Source: an uncultured Archangium sp. (GTDB taxonomy: Bacteria > Myxococcota > Myxococcia > Myxococcales > Myxococcaceae). Taken from it: a stretch of DNA of 26,152 bases. The position numbers and the translations under genes are program-made. Numbering within the stretch: the first letter of the stretch is position 1; each line of letters starts with the position of its first letter. Of the stretch, positions 7,761-16,368 are shown one piece after another. Under the pieces are notes generated by a model. That model saw nothing but the letters and a program-made list of their open reading frames with translations. It did not search any database and was not told the origin of the DNA. Where the stretch lies: contig CALNBU010000218.1 in NCBI GenBank assembly GCA_937875615.1, forward strand, positions 1 through 26,152. The letters are read 5' to 3'.

Positions 7761-8555
7761 CTATGCATCCTTCTGGTAGCGGGGCGCGGCGTGCGCCTGG
7801 CGCAGGTCGCCGAGCAGGGACTGTCGAGCCTGCTCGAGCGATTCCCAGCGTGTGCCGTCGTGCAGAGGCGGGATGGTCACGAGCTCGCGGCGGTCGAAGC
7901 CGACCAACGCCGCGTCCACCAACTCGCCGACGTCCATGAGCTCGGGGAGCGTGTCGACGTCGATGCCTGCGTGGCTCCACAACCCGGTGCGCGTGCCCGC
8001 GGGCAACACGGCTTGTACGTAGACGCCCTTGGGCGAGAGCTCGAGGTTCAGCCCCTGCGAGAGGAACAACACGAACGCCTTGGTCGCGCCATACACGGTG
8101 GCGCCGTACTCGGGGGACAGCCCAACGACGGAGCCGATGTTGACGATCGCGCCGTTGCCTTCCTTCGCGAGGCGGGGCGCGATGGCGCTCGCGAGTCGCG
8201 TGAGCGCGGTGGTGTTGAGCGCGACGATGCGGGTGATGCTCTCAGGCGTTTGCTGCAAGAAGCCGCCGGCCTGGGGAATGCCCGCGTTGTTGATGAGGAC
8301 GCCGATTCCGACGTCCTCACGGAGTCGCGCCTCGACGACGCTCAACTCCTCGGGCTGGACCAGGTCAGCCCGGAGCACGTCAACGGAGACATGGTGCTCT
8401 TCACGCAGCCGAACTGAGAGGGTGTCCAGGCGGGGCCTGTCGCGCGCCACCAGGACGAGGTCGTGCCCTCGTTGCGCAAACCGCTCTGCGTAGACGGCGC
8501 CGATGCCGGTGGAGGCTCCGGTGATGAGGACTGTGGGTTTCGATGATGTTGCCAT
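7761..8555 (-). CDS. Short-chain dehydrogenase/reductase (SDR)
   Basis: This 264-residue classical SDR has the cofactor motif TGASTGIG at residues 12-19, NNAG at 89-92, and catalytic Ser142, Tyr155 and Lys159 in the Y-x-x-x-K arrangement. An Arg at the end of the second strand (VARDR) suggests NADP(H). The substrate cannot be read from sequence. I start it at 8555 (MATSSKPTVLITG), with GGAG 8-11 bases upstream; the frame stays open to 8663 but the extra residues are not family-like. It is the first gene of the minus-strand operon and is divergent from the thiolase, with 175 bases between the starts. Confidence 0.9.
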   Translation of the reverse strand: MATSSKPTVLITGASTGIGAVYAERFAQRGHDLVLVARDRPRLDTLSVRLREEHHVSVDVLRADLVQPEELSVVEARLREDVGIGVLINNAGIPQAGGFLQQTPESITRIVALNTTALTRLASAIAPRLAKEGNGAIVNIGSVVGLSPEYGATVYGATKAFVLFLSQGLNLELSPKGVYVQAVLPAGTRTGLWSHAGIDVDTLPELMDVGELVDAALVGFDRRELVTIPPLHDGTRWESLEQARQSLLGDLRQAHAAPRYQKDA

Positions 8556-8685
8556 AGGGCTCTCCGGGCGGGTCCGTGGGTCCGTCAGGACCGCGGCTGA
8601 AATGGAATGCAGTGCCGTTGGGGGCGTGAAGGCCTCTTCGGCGGGCCCCATACACGTGCGCACGGCGGTCGGTCGGCGTTATTGA

Positions 8686-8702
8686 ATTATGGTCATAATG
8701 AC
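8686..8702. promoter_or_regulatory. Operator-like overlapping dyads between SDR and thiolase
   Basis: Two nested dyads overlap here: ATTATG-GT-CATAAT (8686-8699) and GTCAT-A-ATGAC (8692-8702). They form an AT-rich island in otherwise GC-rich DNA, about 30 bases before the thiolase start and 131 before the SDR start. A TetR-family repressor encoded in the same cluster is the obvious candidate to bind (inference). Confidence 0.5.
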
Positions 8703-8730
8703 ATGACGAAAACACGTCAAGGAGGAGCGC

Positions 8731-9963
8731 ATGAAGAGCTACATCATCGGTGCGGCGCGCACGCCGCGAGGCAGAGGCAAGATCGGGAAGGGCGCGCTGG
8801 CCGGCGTCCACCCGCAGGAGTTGTTGGCCGCCGTGCTGCGTGAGCTGCCCACGCGCGCGGGCTTCGAGGTCGGCGACGTCGACGACCTCATCACCGGCGC
8901 CGTCTCTCAGGTGAGCGAGCAAGGCGCCAACATTTCTCGCAACGCGGTGCTCGCCGCTGGGTGGCCTCAAGAGATTGGCGGCGTGTCGTTGAACCGTTTT
9001 TGTGGTTCTGGTCTGCAGGCCATCAACTTCGCGGCGATGGGCGTGGCTTCTGGGGCGCAGCAGCTCGTCGTCGCCGGTGGCGTGGAGAGCATGTCGAAGC
9101 TCGGGCTCGGCGCCGATGGTGGCGGTCAAGACGGCGGCAACGTGAGGCTGCGCGAGCGCGTGTTCCAGGTCCCTCAGGGCATCAGCGCGGACCTCATCGC
9201 CACCCTGAACGGACTTACCCGCGAACAGCTCGACGAGGTCGCGCTCCGCTCGCAGAAGAACGCCGCTGCCGCGATTGAGGGCGGTCGCTTCAACATGTCC
9301 GTCGTCTCTGTGCGGAACCCCTTCACGGGCGAGCTCCTGCTCGACCGCGAGGAGTTCCCTCGGCCCGACACGACCAGGGAGGCGCTCGCTTCACTGAAGC
9401 CCGCATTCGTGGTGCTCGGTGAAACGGCGGTGGGCCCGAATGGCGAAACGCTCGACCAGCTCGCGGTCGCTGCATACCCGCAGGCCGGTAGAATCCGGCA
9501 CGTTCACACCGCCGGAAACTCCAGCGGCATCGCCGACGGTGCTGCGGCGGTGGCGGTGGCCTCCGAGGACTACATCAAAGCCCACGGCATCAAACCGCGT
9601 GCGCGCATTCGCGCGGTGGCGACCGTCGGCAGCGAACCGCTCATCATGTTGACGGCGCCCGCGCCCGCGAGCGTGAAGGCGCTCAAGGCGGCGGGACTGA
9701 AGCCCAGTGACGTCGACCTCTGGGAAATCAATGAGGCCTTCGCGGGTGTCGTGCTGCAGACCGTCCAGCAGCTCGACATCGACCCTGCGCGCGTCAACGT
9801 GAACGGCGGCGCGATCGCCCTCGGTCATCCGCTCGGCGCGACGGGCGCCATCCTCGTCGGCACCGCGCTCGACGAGCTGGAGCGCACCGGCAAGGCGATC
9901 GCCGTGGTCACGATGTGCATCGGCGGCGGTCAAGGCATTGCCACGGTGCTCGAGCGCGTCTGA
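8731..9963 (+). CDS. Thiolase (acetyl-CoA C-acyltransferase family)
   Basis: This is a 410-residue thiolase. The nucleophilic Cys91 lies in NRFCGSG, the NEAFAG loop precedes GHPLGATG (catalytic His366), and the second active-site Cys396 lies in CIGGGQG, so all catalytic elements are intact. Such enzymes either cleave 3-ketoacyl-CoA in beta-oxidation or condense two acyl-CoAs; the sequence alone does not decide. The ribosome site AAGGAGGA is strong and 5 bases from the ATG. It stands alone on the plus strand, divergent from the SDR-MDR-TetR operon. A shared operator region and acyl-CoA-related partners suggest a common small-molecule pathway. Confidence 0.93.
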   Translation: MKSYIIGAARTPRGRGKIGKGALAGVHPQELLAAVLRELPTRAGFEVGDVDDLITGAVSQVSEQGANISRNAVLAAGWPQEIGGVSLNRFCGSGLQAINFAAMGVASGAQQLVVAGGVESMSKLGLGADGGGQDGGNVRLRERVFQVPQGISADLIATLNGLTREQLDEVALRSQKNAAAAIEGGRFNMSVVSVRNPFTGELLLDREEFPRPDTTREALASLKPAFVVLGETAVGPNGETLDQLAVAAYPQAGRIRHVHTAGNSSGIADGAAAVAVASEDYIKAHGIKPRARIRAVATVGSEPLIMLTAPAPASVKALKAAGLKPSDVDLWEINEAFAGVVLQTVQQLDIDPARVNVNGGAIALGHPLGATGAILVGTALDELERTGKAIAVVTMCIGGGQGIATVLERV

Positions 9964-10020
9964 GGTGCGGGCGCGCAGGAGGACCGGCGGGAGGTCGACG
10001 ACGGTCGCGAGCCCAGAGCA

Positions 10021-10040
10021 TCATGACCGCGAAGTCATGA
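10021..10040. terminator. Hairpin in the convergent thiolase/hydrolase gap
   Basis: TCATGAC and GTCATGA form a perfect 7-bp stem with loop CGCGAA. It lies between the thiolase stop (9963) and the hydrolase stop (10095), where a bidirectional terminator would be expected. There is no T-run. Confidence 0.4.
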
Positions 10041-10094
10041 CGCAGCCACGCGGGCTCGTCATCGAGCACCATCCAGAGCGACCTGCTGCTGTCG

Positions 10095-11225
10095 TCACGG
10101 GGCGGCGCCCTCGAGCGCTTGCAGGAACTCCCCAATGCGGGGCGCCCACAGCTCGGGGTGCGCCTGCGTGAAGTGCCCGAAGGAGTGGGGTGTCCCCGGT
10201 TGGATGACGAAGGTGCCATGCGGGACGCGACGCATGCTCTCCTCGAGGATGCCGAGCTCCACGGGATTGAACGCGTCGTCGCTGAAGTTGAGCGCGAAGA
10301 CTCTGGCGCGAATGCGCTCGAGCTCGCGACTCGGGTCGTAGTCGCCGGAGGCCTCCAGGGCGTAGAGCAGGTCGTTCGCATCCATGCGCGTGGCCGCGGT
10401 GGAGGCATCGCGGATGAAGGCATCGGCGGCGGCGCGGTCTCGCACGGTCTGGTGCAGGTGTGGCACGCCGTCGAGCAGCATGCGGAAGACTGGGAACGAC
10501 TCGGTCCAGCCACGGGGCGGCGTGGTGTAGTTGCCGCCGCTCCACGAAGGGTCGTTGCGGATGGACAGCGCGACGAAGCGCCGCCAGATGAGGTTTCGCC
10601 CCGAGATGGGCGCCGGCAGCGCGACGATGGGGATGATCGCATCCATGAAATCCGGGTAGCGCTCGGCCCATTGCCACGCGTTCATGCCGCCCATGGAGAG
10701 CCCGACGATGGCGTGGAGGTGCTCCAGGTGGAGCGCCTCGGTCACGGTGCGGTACTGGAGAGTGACGATGTCCTCGTAGCCGTACGGCGGGAAGCTCGCG
10801 CGGAGCCCGTTGCTCGGCTTGCTCGACCTGCCGTGTCCGACGTCGTCGATGAACACGAGGTAGTACCGAGAGAGGTCGAGCGGTCTGCCGGACCCATAGA
10901 GCGTGTCGGCGTAGGCGCGACTCTGGAGGACATCGCTGCTCGACCCGGTCCAGTGGAGCATCAGCACCGCGTTGGTGATGCGTCCGCTCGCGTCGCGTCG
11001 AGGCGTGCCCGCCGTCGAATAGTGGATGCGAACCGCGGGGAGCACCTGGCCGTCGCGGAAGCGAACGTCATGGAACTCGACGTCGTGCTCCTCGGTCTCG
11101 ATCGCTCGCGCCGACACGAATGGTGCCGCCGTATTGGGAGACGCAGGAGGAGGCGGCGGGGTGGTCGCACAGGAGAGCGTCGTGAAGGAGGAGACGAAGA
11201 ACAGGGCGGCAGAGCGAATAGGCAT
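10095..11225 (-). CDS. Exported MetX-like alpha/beta hydrolase (lipoprotein)
   Basis: This is a 376-residue protein. The signal MPIRSAALFFVSSFTTLSC gives a lipobox with Cys19, then a Pro-rich linker. The body is an alpha/beta-hydrolase fold of the homoserine O-acetyltransferase-like branch: DDVGHGRSSKPS near residues 128-138, nucleophile elbow GLSMGG with Ser177, a likely Asp in FSDDAFNP, and the His in GTPHSFGHF. A lipid-anchored extracytoplasmic location argues against methionine biosynthesis and for an esterase or acyltransferase of unknown substrate. The start at 11225 is chosen for the signal peptide; the frame runs on to 11321. It is divergent from the MDR pseudogene and convergent with the thiolase. 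Confidence 0.85.
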   Translation of the reverse strand: MPIRSAALFFVSSFTTLSCATTPPPPPASPNTAAPFVSARAIETEEHDVEFHDVRFRDGQVLPAVRIHYSTAGTPRRDASGRITNAVLMLHWTGSSSDVLQSRAYADTLYGSGRPLDLSRYYLVFIDDVGHGRSSKPSNGLRASFPPYGYEDIVTLQYRTVTEALHLEHLHAIVGLSMGGMNAWQWAERYPDFMDAIIPIVALPAPISGRNLIWRRFVALSIRNDPSWSGGNYTTPPRGWTESFPVFRMLLDGVPHLHQTVRDRAAADAFIRDASTAATRMDANDLLYALEASGDYDPSRELERIRARVFALNFSDDAFNPVELGILEESMRRVPHGTFVIQPGTPHSFGHFTQAHPELWAPRIGEFLQALEGAAP

Positions 11226-11330
11226 GAGGTCGGGTCCGACGAGAAGCGCACTGCCGATGCGAATGAGCGCAGATGGGTGTCGTTCGCCGGACATGTGCGG
11301 TGGCGAACAATGCCGTCGCAAAGTACATTG

Positions 11331-11354
11331 CAGTATGACCGCACGTCAATACTG
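11331..11354. promoter_or_regulatory. Inverted repeat between the hydrolase and MDR pseudogene
   Basis: The left arm CAGTATGAC and right arm GTCAATACTG are inverted repeats with one extra T in the right arm, separated by CGCAC. The site lies midway between the divergent hydrolase (start 11225) and the MDR pseudogene (start 11441). It has the size and symmetry of a TetR- or MarR-type operator. No regulator gene adjoins it. Confidence 0.4.
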
Positions 11355-11440
11355 GAGGCGGTCCTCGGATGGCAGGCATGGGCGACACGGACTCTCCGGT
11401 GCTGACCGAGACCGAGTTGCCTCATCAAGGAGTCGTTCGT

Positions 11441-12012
11441 ATGCGAGCATTCGTTGTCGAAAAGTATGGAAGAGATGGCCTGCGTGCGGCGGAGGTCTCT
11501 GAGCCGTCGATGGGTCCGCGTGATGTGTTGGTGCATGTGCGTGGCGCGAGCATCAATCCGTTGGACAAGATGGTGCGCAACGGGGAGTTCAAGCTGCTCC
11601 TCAAGTACAAGCCTCCCTTCGTGCTCGGACACGACGTGGCTGGAGTCGTCGTTCGAGTCGGCAACGAGGTTCAAGGCTTCAAGGTCGGCGACGAGGTCTA
11701 CGCGCGCCCTCGCGATGGGCGCATCGGAGCCTTCGCCGAGCGGATCGCCATTCATGAGGATGACGTCGCGCTCAAGCCGAAGTCGTTGACGGCGCGGACG
11801 AGACCATTGACTACACGAAGAAGACGTTCACGGAGCGCGTCGCGGGCTACGACGTCGTGCTCGATTCTCTGGGCTGAGATACCCTCGCCAGGTCGTTGAC
11901 CGTGCTCAAGCCGGTGATGTGGTTCCTCAGCCGCAGAGTGCGCGCGCGGGCGAAGCGCCTGGGTGTGCAGTACTCGTTCTTCTTCATGCGAGCGAGCGGC
12001 GTTCAACAGTAG
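11441..12012 (+). pseudogene. Degraded MDR-type quinone/alcohol oxidoreductase
   Basis: The ATG at 11441 follows AAGGAG and opens a normal NADP-dependent MDR N-terminus (MRAFVVEKYG, INPLDKMVRNGEF, PPFVLGHDVAGVV, then GDEVYARP). After LKPKSLT the frame shifts, and most of the Rossmann nucleotide-binding region is missing. Family sequence resumes in another frame as ETIDYTKKTFTERVAGYDVV then LDSLG, followed by an in-frame TGA at 11877-11879. It reads on through TLARSLTVLKP, jumps (second deletion) to WFLSRRVRARAKRLGVQYSF, and ends at TAG 12012 without the C-terminus. The gene therefore has two internal deletions, a frameshift, a stop and a 3' truncation, and cannot make an active enzyme. Confidence 0.85.
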
Positions 12013-12022
12013 AGCCATCAAC

Positions 12023-12682
12023 ATGCCAAATCCGCTCTGGGTGATGTTCCCACCGCTGCGCTGTGACGCGCGGACGTTGATGGAAAAGGTCCTCCCCGGT
12101 TTCCTCGCCGCCCATCGGATGCGGCCGTTCTACGCGATGCCCATCACGCGCGAGGAGGACGAGATCGTCATCCTGGATGGGCAGGGGCAGAGGACCGACG
12201 AGCTCTCGCAGATGTTGGCCATCGGGCGTGGACGGCTCGGCGTGTCGATGAGTTTCCATGTTCAGGAGGTGCGTCGCTACTTCGAGTTCATCGTGCTCGA
12301 TCAGGAGTTGCCCGCGACGTTGTTCCTGGAGATCCCACAAGAGATCCTGGCGGAGAATCACGATTCGTTCGGCATAGGGGGGTGGTTCGTGAGCTTCGTT
12401 GCGAGCCTGGTCAAGCACTTGGACTGTGACCTCGCGCTGTCGACGCGAGACACATCGGCCGAGATCGGCTCTCTCGATGTGCACGAGGTCCTCGAGCGCG
12501 TCACGTCGGGCCGCCTGTTGGACTCCTCCGCGCCGGTGATCCTGGTGCTACGACGTGGTCTGGTCAGCGCGGAGCGGTTGGACGAGTGTGTGCGTTCACG
12601 ACCGGAGCGAGGCTTCCGGCTTGCGCAGGCGGGGGCGCATCATGTGCTGTGGTCGATGAAGGGCGCCGTCTCTGGTGCCTAG
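12023..12682 (+). CDS. Hypothetical protein, 219 residues
   Basis: No family is recognised. The protein is soluble and mixed alpha/beta, with an evenly coded reading frame and no signal peptide. It starts MPNPLWVMFPPLRCDARTL and contains FYAMPITREEDEIVILDGQG and RLGVSMSFHVQEVRRYFEF. The start at 12023 lies only 10 bases after the last remnant of the MDR pseudogene; the frame extends upstream to 11963 but those codons overlap the pseudogene. It has no clear ribosome site of its own, so it may be read from the old MDR promoter. Regular use of G/C-ending codons suggests a genuine gene of the host. Confidence 0.65.
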   Translation: MPNPLWVMFPPLRCDARTLMEKVLPGFLAAHRMRPFYAMPITREEDEIVILDGQGQRTDELSQMLAIGRGRLGVSMSFHVQEVRRYFEFIVLDQELPATLFLEIPQEILAENHDSFGIGGWFVSFVASLVKHLDCDLALSTRDTSAEIGSLDVHEVLERVTSGRLLDSSAPVILVLRRGLVSAERLDECVRSRPERGFRLAQAGAHHVLWSMKGAVSGA

Positions 12683-12802
12683 CGCTCCATCCGCCGACGA
12701 ACGGATCTGCGCGAGGTGATTGGCGCGCATGGGTGATTCGAATGAAGCGTGCGTTTGACGGAGTCGCCGTTTACGAGCGACACAGTCCGCAACACCGGAA
12801 AC

Positions 12803-13504
12803 TCACGCAGGTTGGCGAAGGCGTCCGGCCGCTGCGAACGCGGCTTCTCCAAGAGGCTCAGAAGGTCCAGGAAACATCGAGCGGCTCGGCAACAGCAGTG
12901 AATCACCCGGAGCGACTTCGACGGCTCGGTGCTCGGGTGGCTCGAGGTCAGGGGTCGTGCCGCCGATAGTACGGACGAGGATGTTGGGCGCCGCGCTCAG
13001 GTCGACGACCTCGGGCTGCTCGCGCCGCACCTTCTCGACCAGCGTGTGAGGGATCGCCTGGGCGGCGATCTCGAAGCCCCCGGCAACGAGCGCGATGTCA
13101 CCACCGATCCACGCCAAATGAGCCGTCGTCCCCTCGATGACGGCGGCGAGCAGGGGCGCGCGCGGGAGATCGTTCGGGAAGTCGGCGTCGGCAGGGAGGA
13201 GGCCGGTGGCCCCTTCCGCGAATTGACGACGCGCGACCTCAAAGGCGGCGAGGAGTCGGTCTTTCACCGGGCCGCTGGTGGTGAGCACGTGGAGCCGGGC
13301 GTGCTGACGGCTCTCCGGCGCGGTGCACCGCTTCCCAGCGGAGGGGTCATCTTGGGCTTCGACGTTCTTGGCTGGGACTGGGGCACCTTCCATTCGTACA
13401 CCTGCAATGGCCTCGAGGCCGAGTTCGACGCCTCGCTCGGGATTCGTCCCAACGCTCACGGTTTCTTCAGCCGTGTTGAGGACGCTCGCAAGTGCGCCGA
13501 TCAC
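12803..13504 (-). CDS. Degenerate PPM/PP2C-like protein
   Basis: This 233-residue ORF begins with GTG. Its second half follows the PPM (PP2C) phosphatase layout: HLAWIGGDIALVAGG in place of the usual VGDSRAYLLRDG strand pair, then IPHTLVEKVRREQPE, NILVRTIGG and VAPGDSLLL. Where active enzymes continue with CSDG, whose Asp binds the catalytic metals, this one reads PSRS, and no DGMGG motif is visible in the N-terminal half. It is probably not an active phosphatase. The frame stays open upstream of 13504 without a start codon, so the N-terminus may be truncated or misassigned. It is convergent with the hypothetical gene and downstream of the GNAT gene. Confidence 0.5.
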   Translation of the reverse strand: MIGALASVLNTAEETVSVGTNPERGVELGLEAIAGVRMEGAPVPAKNVEAQDDPSAGKRCTAPESRQHARLHVLTTSGPVKDRLLAAFEVARRQFAEGATGLLPADADFPNDLPRAPLLAAVIEGTTAHLAWIGGDIALVAGGFEIAAQAIPHTLVEKVRREQPEVVDLSAAPNILVRTIGGTTPDLEPPEHRAVEVAPGDSLLLPSRSMFPGPSEPLGEAAFAAAGRLRQPA

Positions 13505-13620
13505 GCCAACCTTGAGACGATTGGCGCCGAGCCAGCGCTTTGGTTGCCATGGTTGACGGTTGCCTACGACGGCTTCGGTACCGAGCGTCCCGTTGCTGGT
13601 GAGCTGTCGTGTAGTCCGGC

Positions 13621-14130
13621 CTACACCGCATCGAATTCCGGCCGGTAGCGCACGACGCCAGAGACACCATTCAGGCCACCCGGCGTGAGCGCCTGAACGA
13701 AAAACGCTTCGTCGTGTCCCTGCTCCCAGCGGATGCCTCGGTTGGGAGCGGATACGAAACCGTGGCGCGGGTAGTAGTCGACGTGCCCGAGCACGACGCA
13801 GAACGGGTGGCCGTGAGCGCGCAGAGTCCGGAGCCCTTCTTCGATCAGTCGCGTGCCTATCCCCTGCCGCTGGTGTGACGGCGCAACAGCCATTGGCGCC
13901 AAGCCGACCCCCAGCGTCGAGCGCCCTTGGGCCTCGACGGTGACGGGTGAGAAGGCGATGTGCCCGACGAGCCCTCCATCCAGGACTGCGACGAGCGACA
14001 ACGTGAGCGCGCCGTTCGTGCGGAGGGCGTCGACCAGTCGTGCTTCTGCGCTGGTCTCGAACGCCGCCGCGTTCAGCGCGTGGATGGCCGGTTGGTCCCT
14101 CGGTGTCTCCGGCCGAACGTCAACATTCAT
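13621..14130 (-). CDS. GNAT N-acetyltransferase (YhbS-like)
   Basis: This is a 169-residue single-domain GNAT. It opens MNVDVRPETPRDQPAIHALN, has a central VGHIAFSPVTVE strand pair and then LAPMAVAPSHQRQGIG. The acetyl-CoA pyrophosphate loop Q-R-Q-G-I-G follows strand 4 as expected, and YYPRHGF marks the YhbS-type C-terminal part. The substrate is unknown. The start at 14130 gives the standard family length; the frame is open to 14295 but the extra residues are not GNAT-like. It lies 170 bases downstream of the helicase gene in the same direction and may be read through from it. No functional link to the helicase operon is evident. Confidence 0.88.
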   Translation of the reverse strand: MNVDVRPETPRDQPAIHALNAAAFETSAEARLVDALRTNGALTLSLVAVLDGGLVGHIAFSPVTVEAQGRSTLGVGLAPMAVAPSHQRQGIGTRLIEEGLRTLRAHGHPFCVVLGHVDYYPRHGFVSAPNRGIRWEQGHDEAFFVQALTPGGLNGVSGVVRYRPEFDAV

Positions 14131-14301
14131 CGCGTCACCACTACCACGTGCTCGAGGGGGGGCTGGGCCTCCTGGCGCTTCATGCACGACCACTTCCGCA
14201 CGAGCGTCATCAACAAGAACAGCGCGGTCGAGGCGCTCGGCGTCCAGGGTAAGGCCCTCCTCAAGCGCTTCAGGCGTGTCTTGCTGCCCTCGCAAAGCTG
14301 T

Positions 14302-16368
14302 TCATATGCAGAGTCGGCGGTTTAGCGATTCGAGGTCCCTGCGTACGCGGTACAGCACGTCCTCGGCGAAGCTCTGCTCTCGGTCGCCAGCGTCATCGTC
14401 GAGCGTCGGGACGCCGCCGAGCAAGAGCCCAAATGCGTTGATGCGCTGCCGCATCACCCCGACCGCTTTCTCGTCACGCGTCCCACCGAAGGTCGGGTAC
14501 GCGTAACAGATCGGCCGCTTCGTCAGCGCTGCCCAGGAGCCGACGCGCCTCACGCGGCCGTTGCGCTGGAGGGTTCGAACGGGGCTCGGATCGAGCTCGT
14601 AGTGAACCAGGTGCCGACAACAGCGATGCAGGTCGACGCCCTCGCTGAGCCGATCGGTGGTGACCAGGACGTCGGGGCCGAACGGACTGTTGAAGAGGGC
14701 GAGCACGATGTCAGGCTTGCCCGTGTAGAGCGTCTTCGGGTGCTCGCCCTGCCCATCGTGTCTCCACGAGCCCATGACCCTGAGTCCGTCGTCGAGCCGT
14801 CCTGGGAAGTGCGAACGCTGTCCTCCGAAGGTACGTGTTCCCTGCGCGATGCTCTTCAGCACAGCGCGCGTCGACGTCGACTGTGGATCAAGGAGAACCC
14901 CGACAAGCGTCCGTGCCGCTTCGCCGATCGTTGGCACGCCCTTGCCAGCGTGGCGCGCCCGGGTTGTCCTGAGTTGCTCCGCGAGCATCTCCCAGGATTT
15001 TGCTGGCTCAGCAAGCCACTCTCCAACCTGGGCGCGAAGCCCCGGCGAGCAAAGCCAGTCTACGATCGGCGCGAGGAGAGGATCTTCGCCTTCGCCAGCG
15101 AGCACCGACTCCCACGCGGTTCGCCACACCTTCTCCGGCGGGCCATGTCGCGCGCCGACGCCAGACTTCAAGGAGCCCTCGAGCGCGATGAGAAGCTCCG
15201 CAGCCGTGGCCCGGTGATGGCAGAACACCAGCACCTTCTCACCGGCTGGGAGGAGCGGTCGGATCGCCTCGCTGACTGCGGTGATCTTCGGGTGGAGGGT
15301 GGCGCGCCGGGCGGCGAGCGCCATCTTCGCTTCCTTGATGTGACGAGCGACGGTGAGGTCACCATTGTGCTCGGAGCGTTCCGCCGCGCGTTCGAGTTCG
15401 ATGCCAACGTGACCCCAGCCGGTGTGAAAGCGCGGATCGTTGCGGCGTTCCCCTTTGCGCTCGGGCGCGAGCTGAAGTAGCCGGTCCATGCGCAGCAGGA
15501 GTTGGATGTCTTCGGTCGACGCGGGTGGCGTGGCGATGTCCCAGCGTGAGGCGGGGACGGCCTCGAAGCGCTTCCGCTCCTCTTTGGAGAGGTCGTCGAT
15601 GCCGTGGCGAATCAGGTACGGCTGCAGTTCCTCGATGGCGGTCTTTGCCGCCCCGAGCAGGCGCTTCGATTCGAGCGCGACATCGTGACCGTCACCGAGC
15701 GCGTAGAGGCGCTTCATCTCATTCGCGTACCGCCGGATGGCGTCCAACTTTGTCGCGCCAGCGAACTGGAGGAGCTGCTGCAACTCGGCGGGTCGGATGC
15801 TGAAGGGCGTTGCCGTGAGGATGAGCTTCCTCTTCGCTCGGTCGCCGAGCTGCCGCAGGACCTCGTTGAATGCGCTCCCGTCACCCTTCGCGCGGTGGGC
15901 CTCGTCGATGATCATGAGGTCGCACGCAGTGCGCTGTTCGCCGTAGCCGTGGCTCTTTACGAGGGCGTGGTGCGTCGCGACTTGGATGCGTCCCGCATTG
16001 AGCTTTGCAACGTCGCCTTGCTTGATGCGGTCCTTGCTCGCGCCGAGCTGCGCGAGCATCGGCACGTGGCGGTCCAACTCCTCGGCCCATCGGCGGCGAA
16101 GCACCTCGTTCGGCGCGTAGATCCGGACCCGCTTGTCCTGACTGGCGACGACCCAGGCGACTATTGCCCCGACCGTCGTCTTCCCGAGACCGACGTCATC
16201 GGCGAGCAGCACGCCTCGGCCATCCACGAGACGGGCGAGGATCTCCTTTGCGGTGCGGAATTGCCGTGTCAGAGGCTCGAGCTGAAGCCCGCCGGATTCT
16301 CGCTCGATGTAGCGGGCCGGATTCTCGAGGAAGCGCCAGCGTCGGGCATCGAGCTGGAAGTCGTCCAT
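14302..16368 (-). CDS. SF2/SNF2-type helicase, last gene of the Tdp1-like operon
   Basis: This 688-residue ATP-dependent nucleic-acid motor has a Q-like lead (LEPLTRQFRTAKEIL) at 30-44, Walker A DDVGLGKT at 57-64, Walker B/motif II DEAH at 155-158, motif III TATPFS at 185-190, motif V around TDRLSEGVDLH, and motif VI QRNGRVRR at 601-608. Between the two RecA-like halves is a long insertion (about residues 200-560) that I cannot assign. There is no nuclease motif. The ATG shares one base with the TGA of the Tdp1-like gene (TGATG), showing translational coupling. I infer that the helicase translocates on or remodels DNA or RNA that the partner phosphodiesterase processes. Confidence 0.9.
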   Translation of the reverse strand: MDDFQLDARRWRFLENPARYIERESGGLQLEPLTRQFRTAKEILARLVDGRGVLLADDVGLGKTTVGAIVAWVVASQDKRVRIYAPNEVLRRRWAEELDRHVPMLAQLGASKDRIKQGDVAKLNAGRIQVATHHALVKSHGYGEQRTACDLMIIDEAHRAKGDGSAFNEVLRQLGDRAKRKLILTATPFSIRPAELQQLLQFAGATKLDAIRRYANEMKRLYALGDGHDVALESKRLLGAAKTAIEELQPYLIRHGIDDLSKEERKRFEAVPASRWDIATPPASTEDIQLLLRMDRLLQLAPERKGERRNDPRFHTGWGHVGIELERAAERSEHNGDLTVARHIKEAKMALAARRATLHPKITAVSEAIRPLLPAGEKVLVFCHHRATAAELLIALEGSLKSGVGARHGPPEKVWRTAWESVLAGEGEDPLLAPIVDWLCSPGLRAQVGEWLAEPAKSWEMLAEQLRTTRARHAGKGVPTIGEAARTLVGVLLDPQSTSTRAVLKSIAQGTRTFGGQRSHFPGRLDDGLRVMGSWRHDGQGEHPKTLYTGKPDIVLALFNSPFGPDVLVTTDRLSEGVDLHRCCRHLVHYELDPSPVRTLQRNGRVRRVGSWAALTKRPICYAYPTFGGTRDEKAVGVMRQRINAFGLLLGGVPTLDDDAGDREQSFAEDVLYRVRRDLESLNRRLCI

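Noticed and set aside
14150..14325. Plus-strand fragment WASWRFMHDHFRTSVINKNS
   Set aside because: Protein-like for about 50 codons but unidentified, without a start, and squeezed between two well-supported minus-strand genes; not enough to call.
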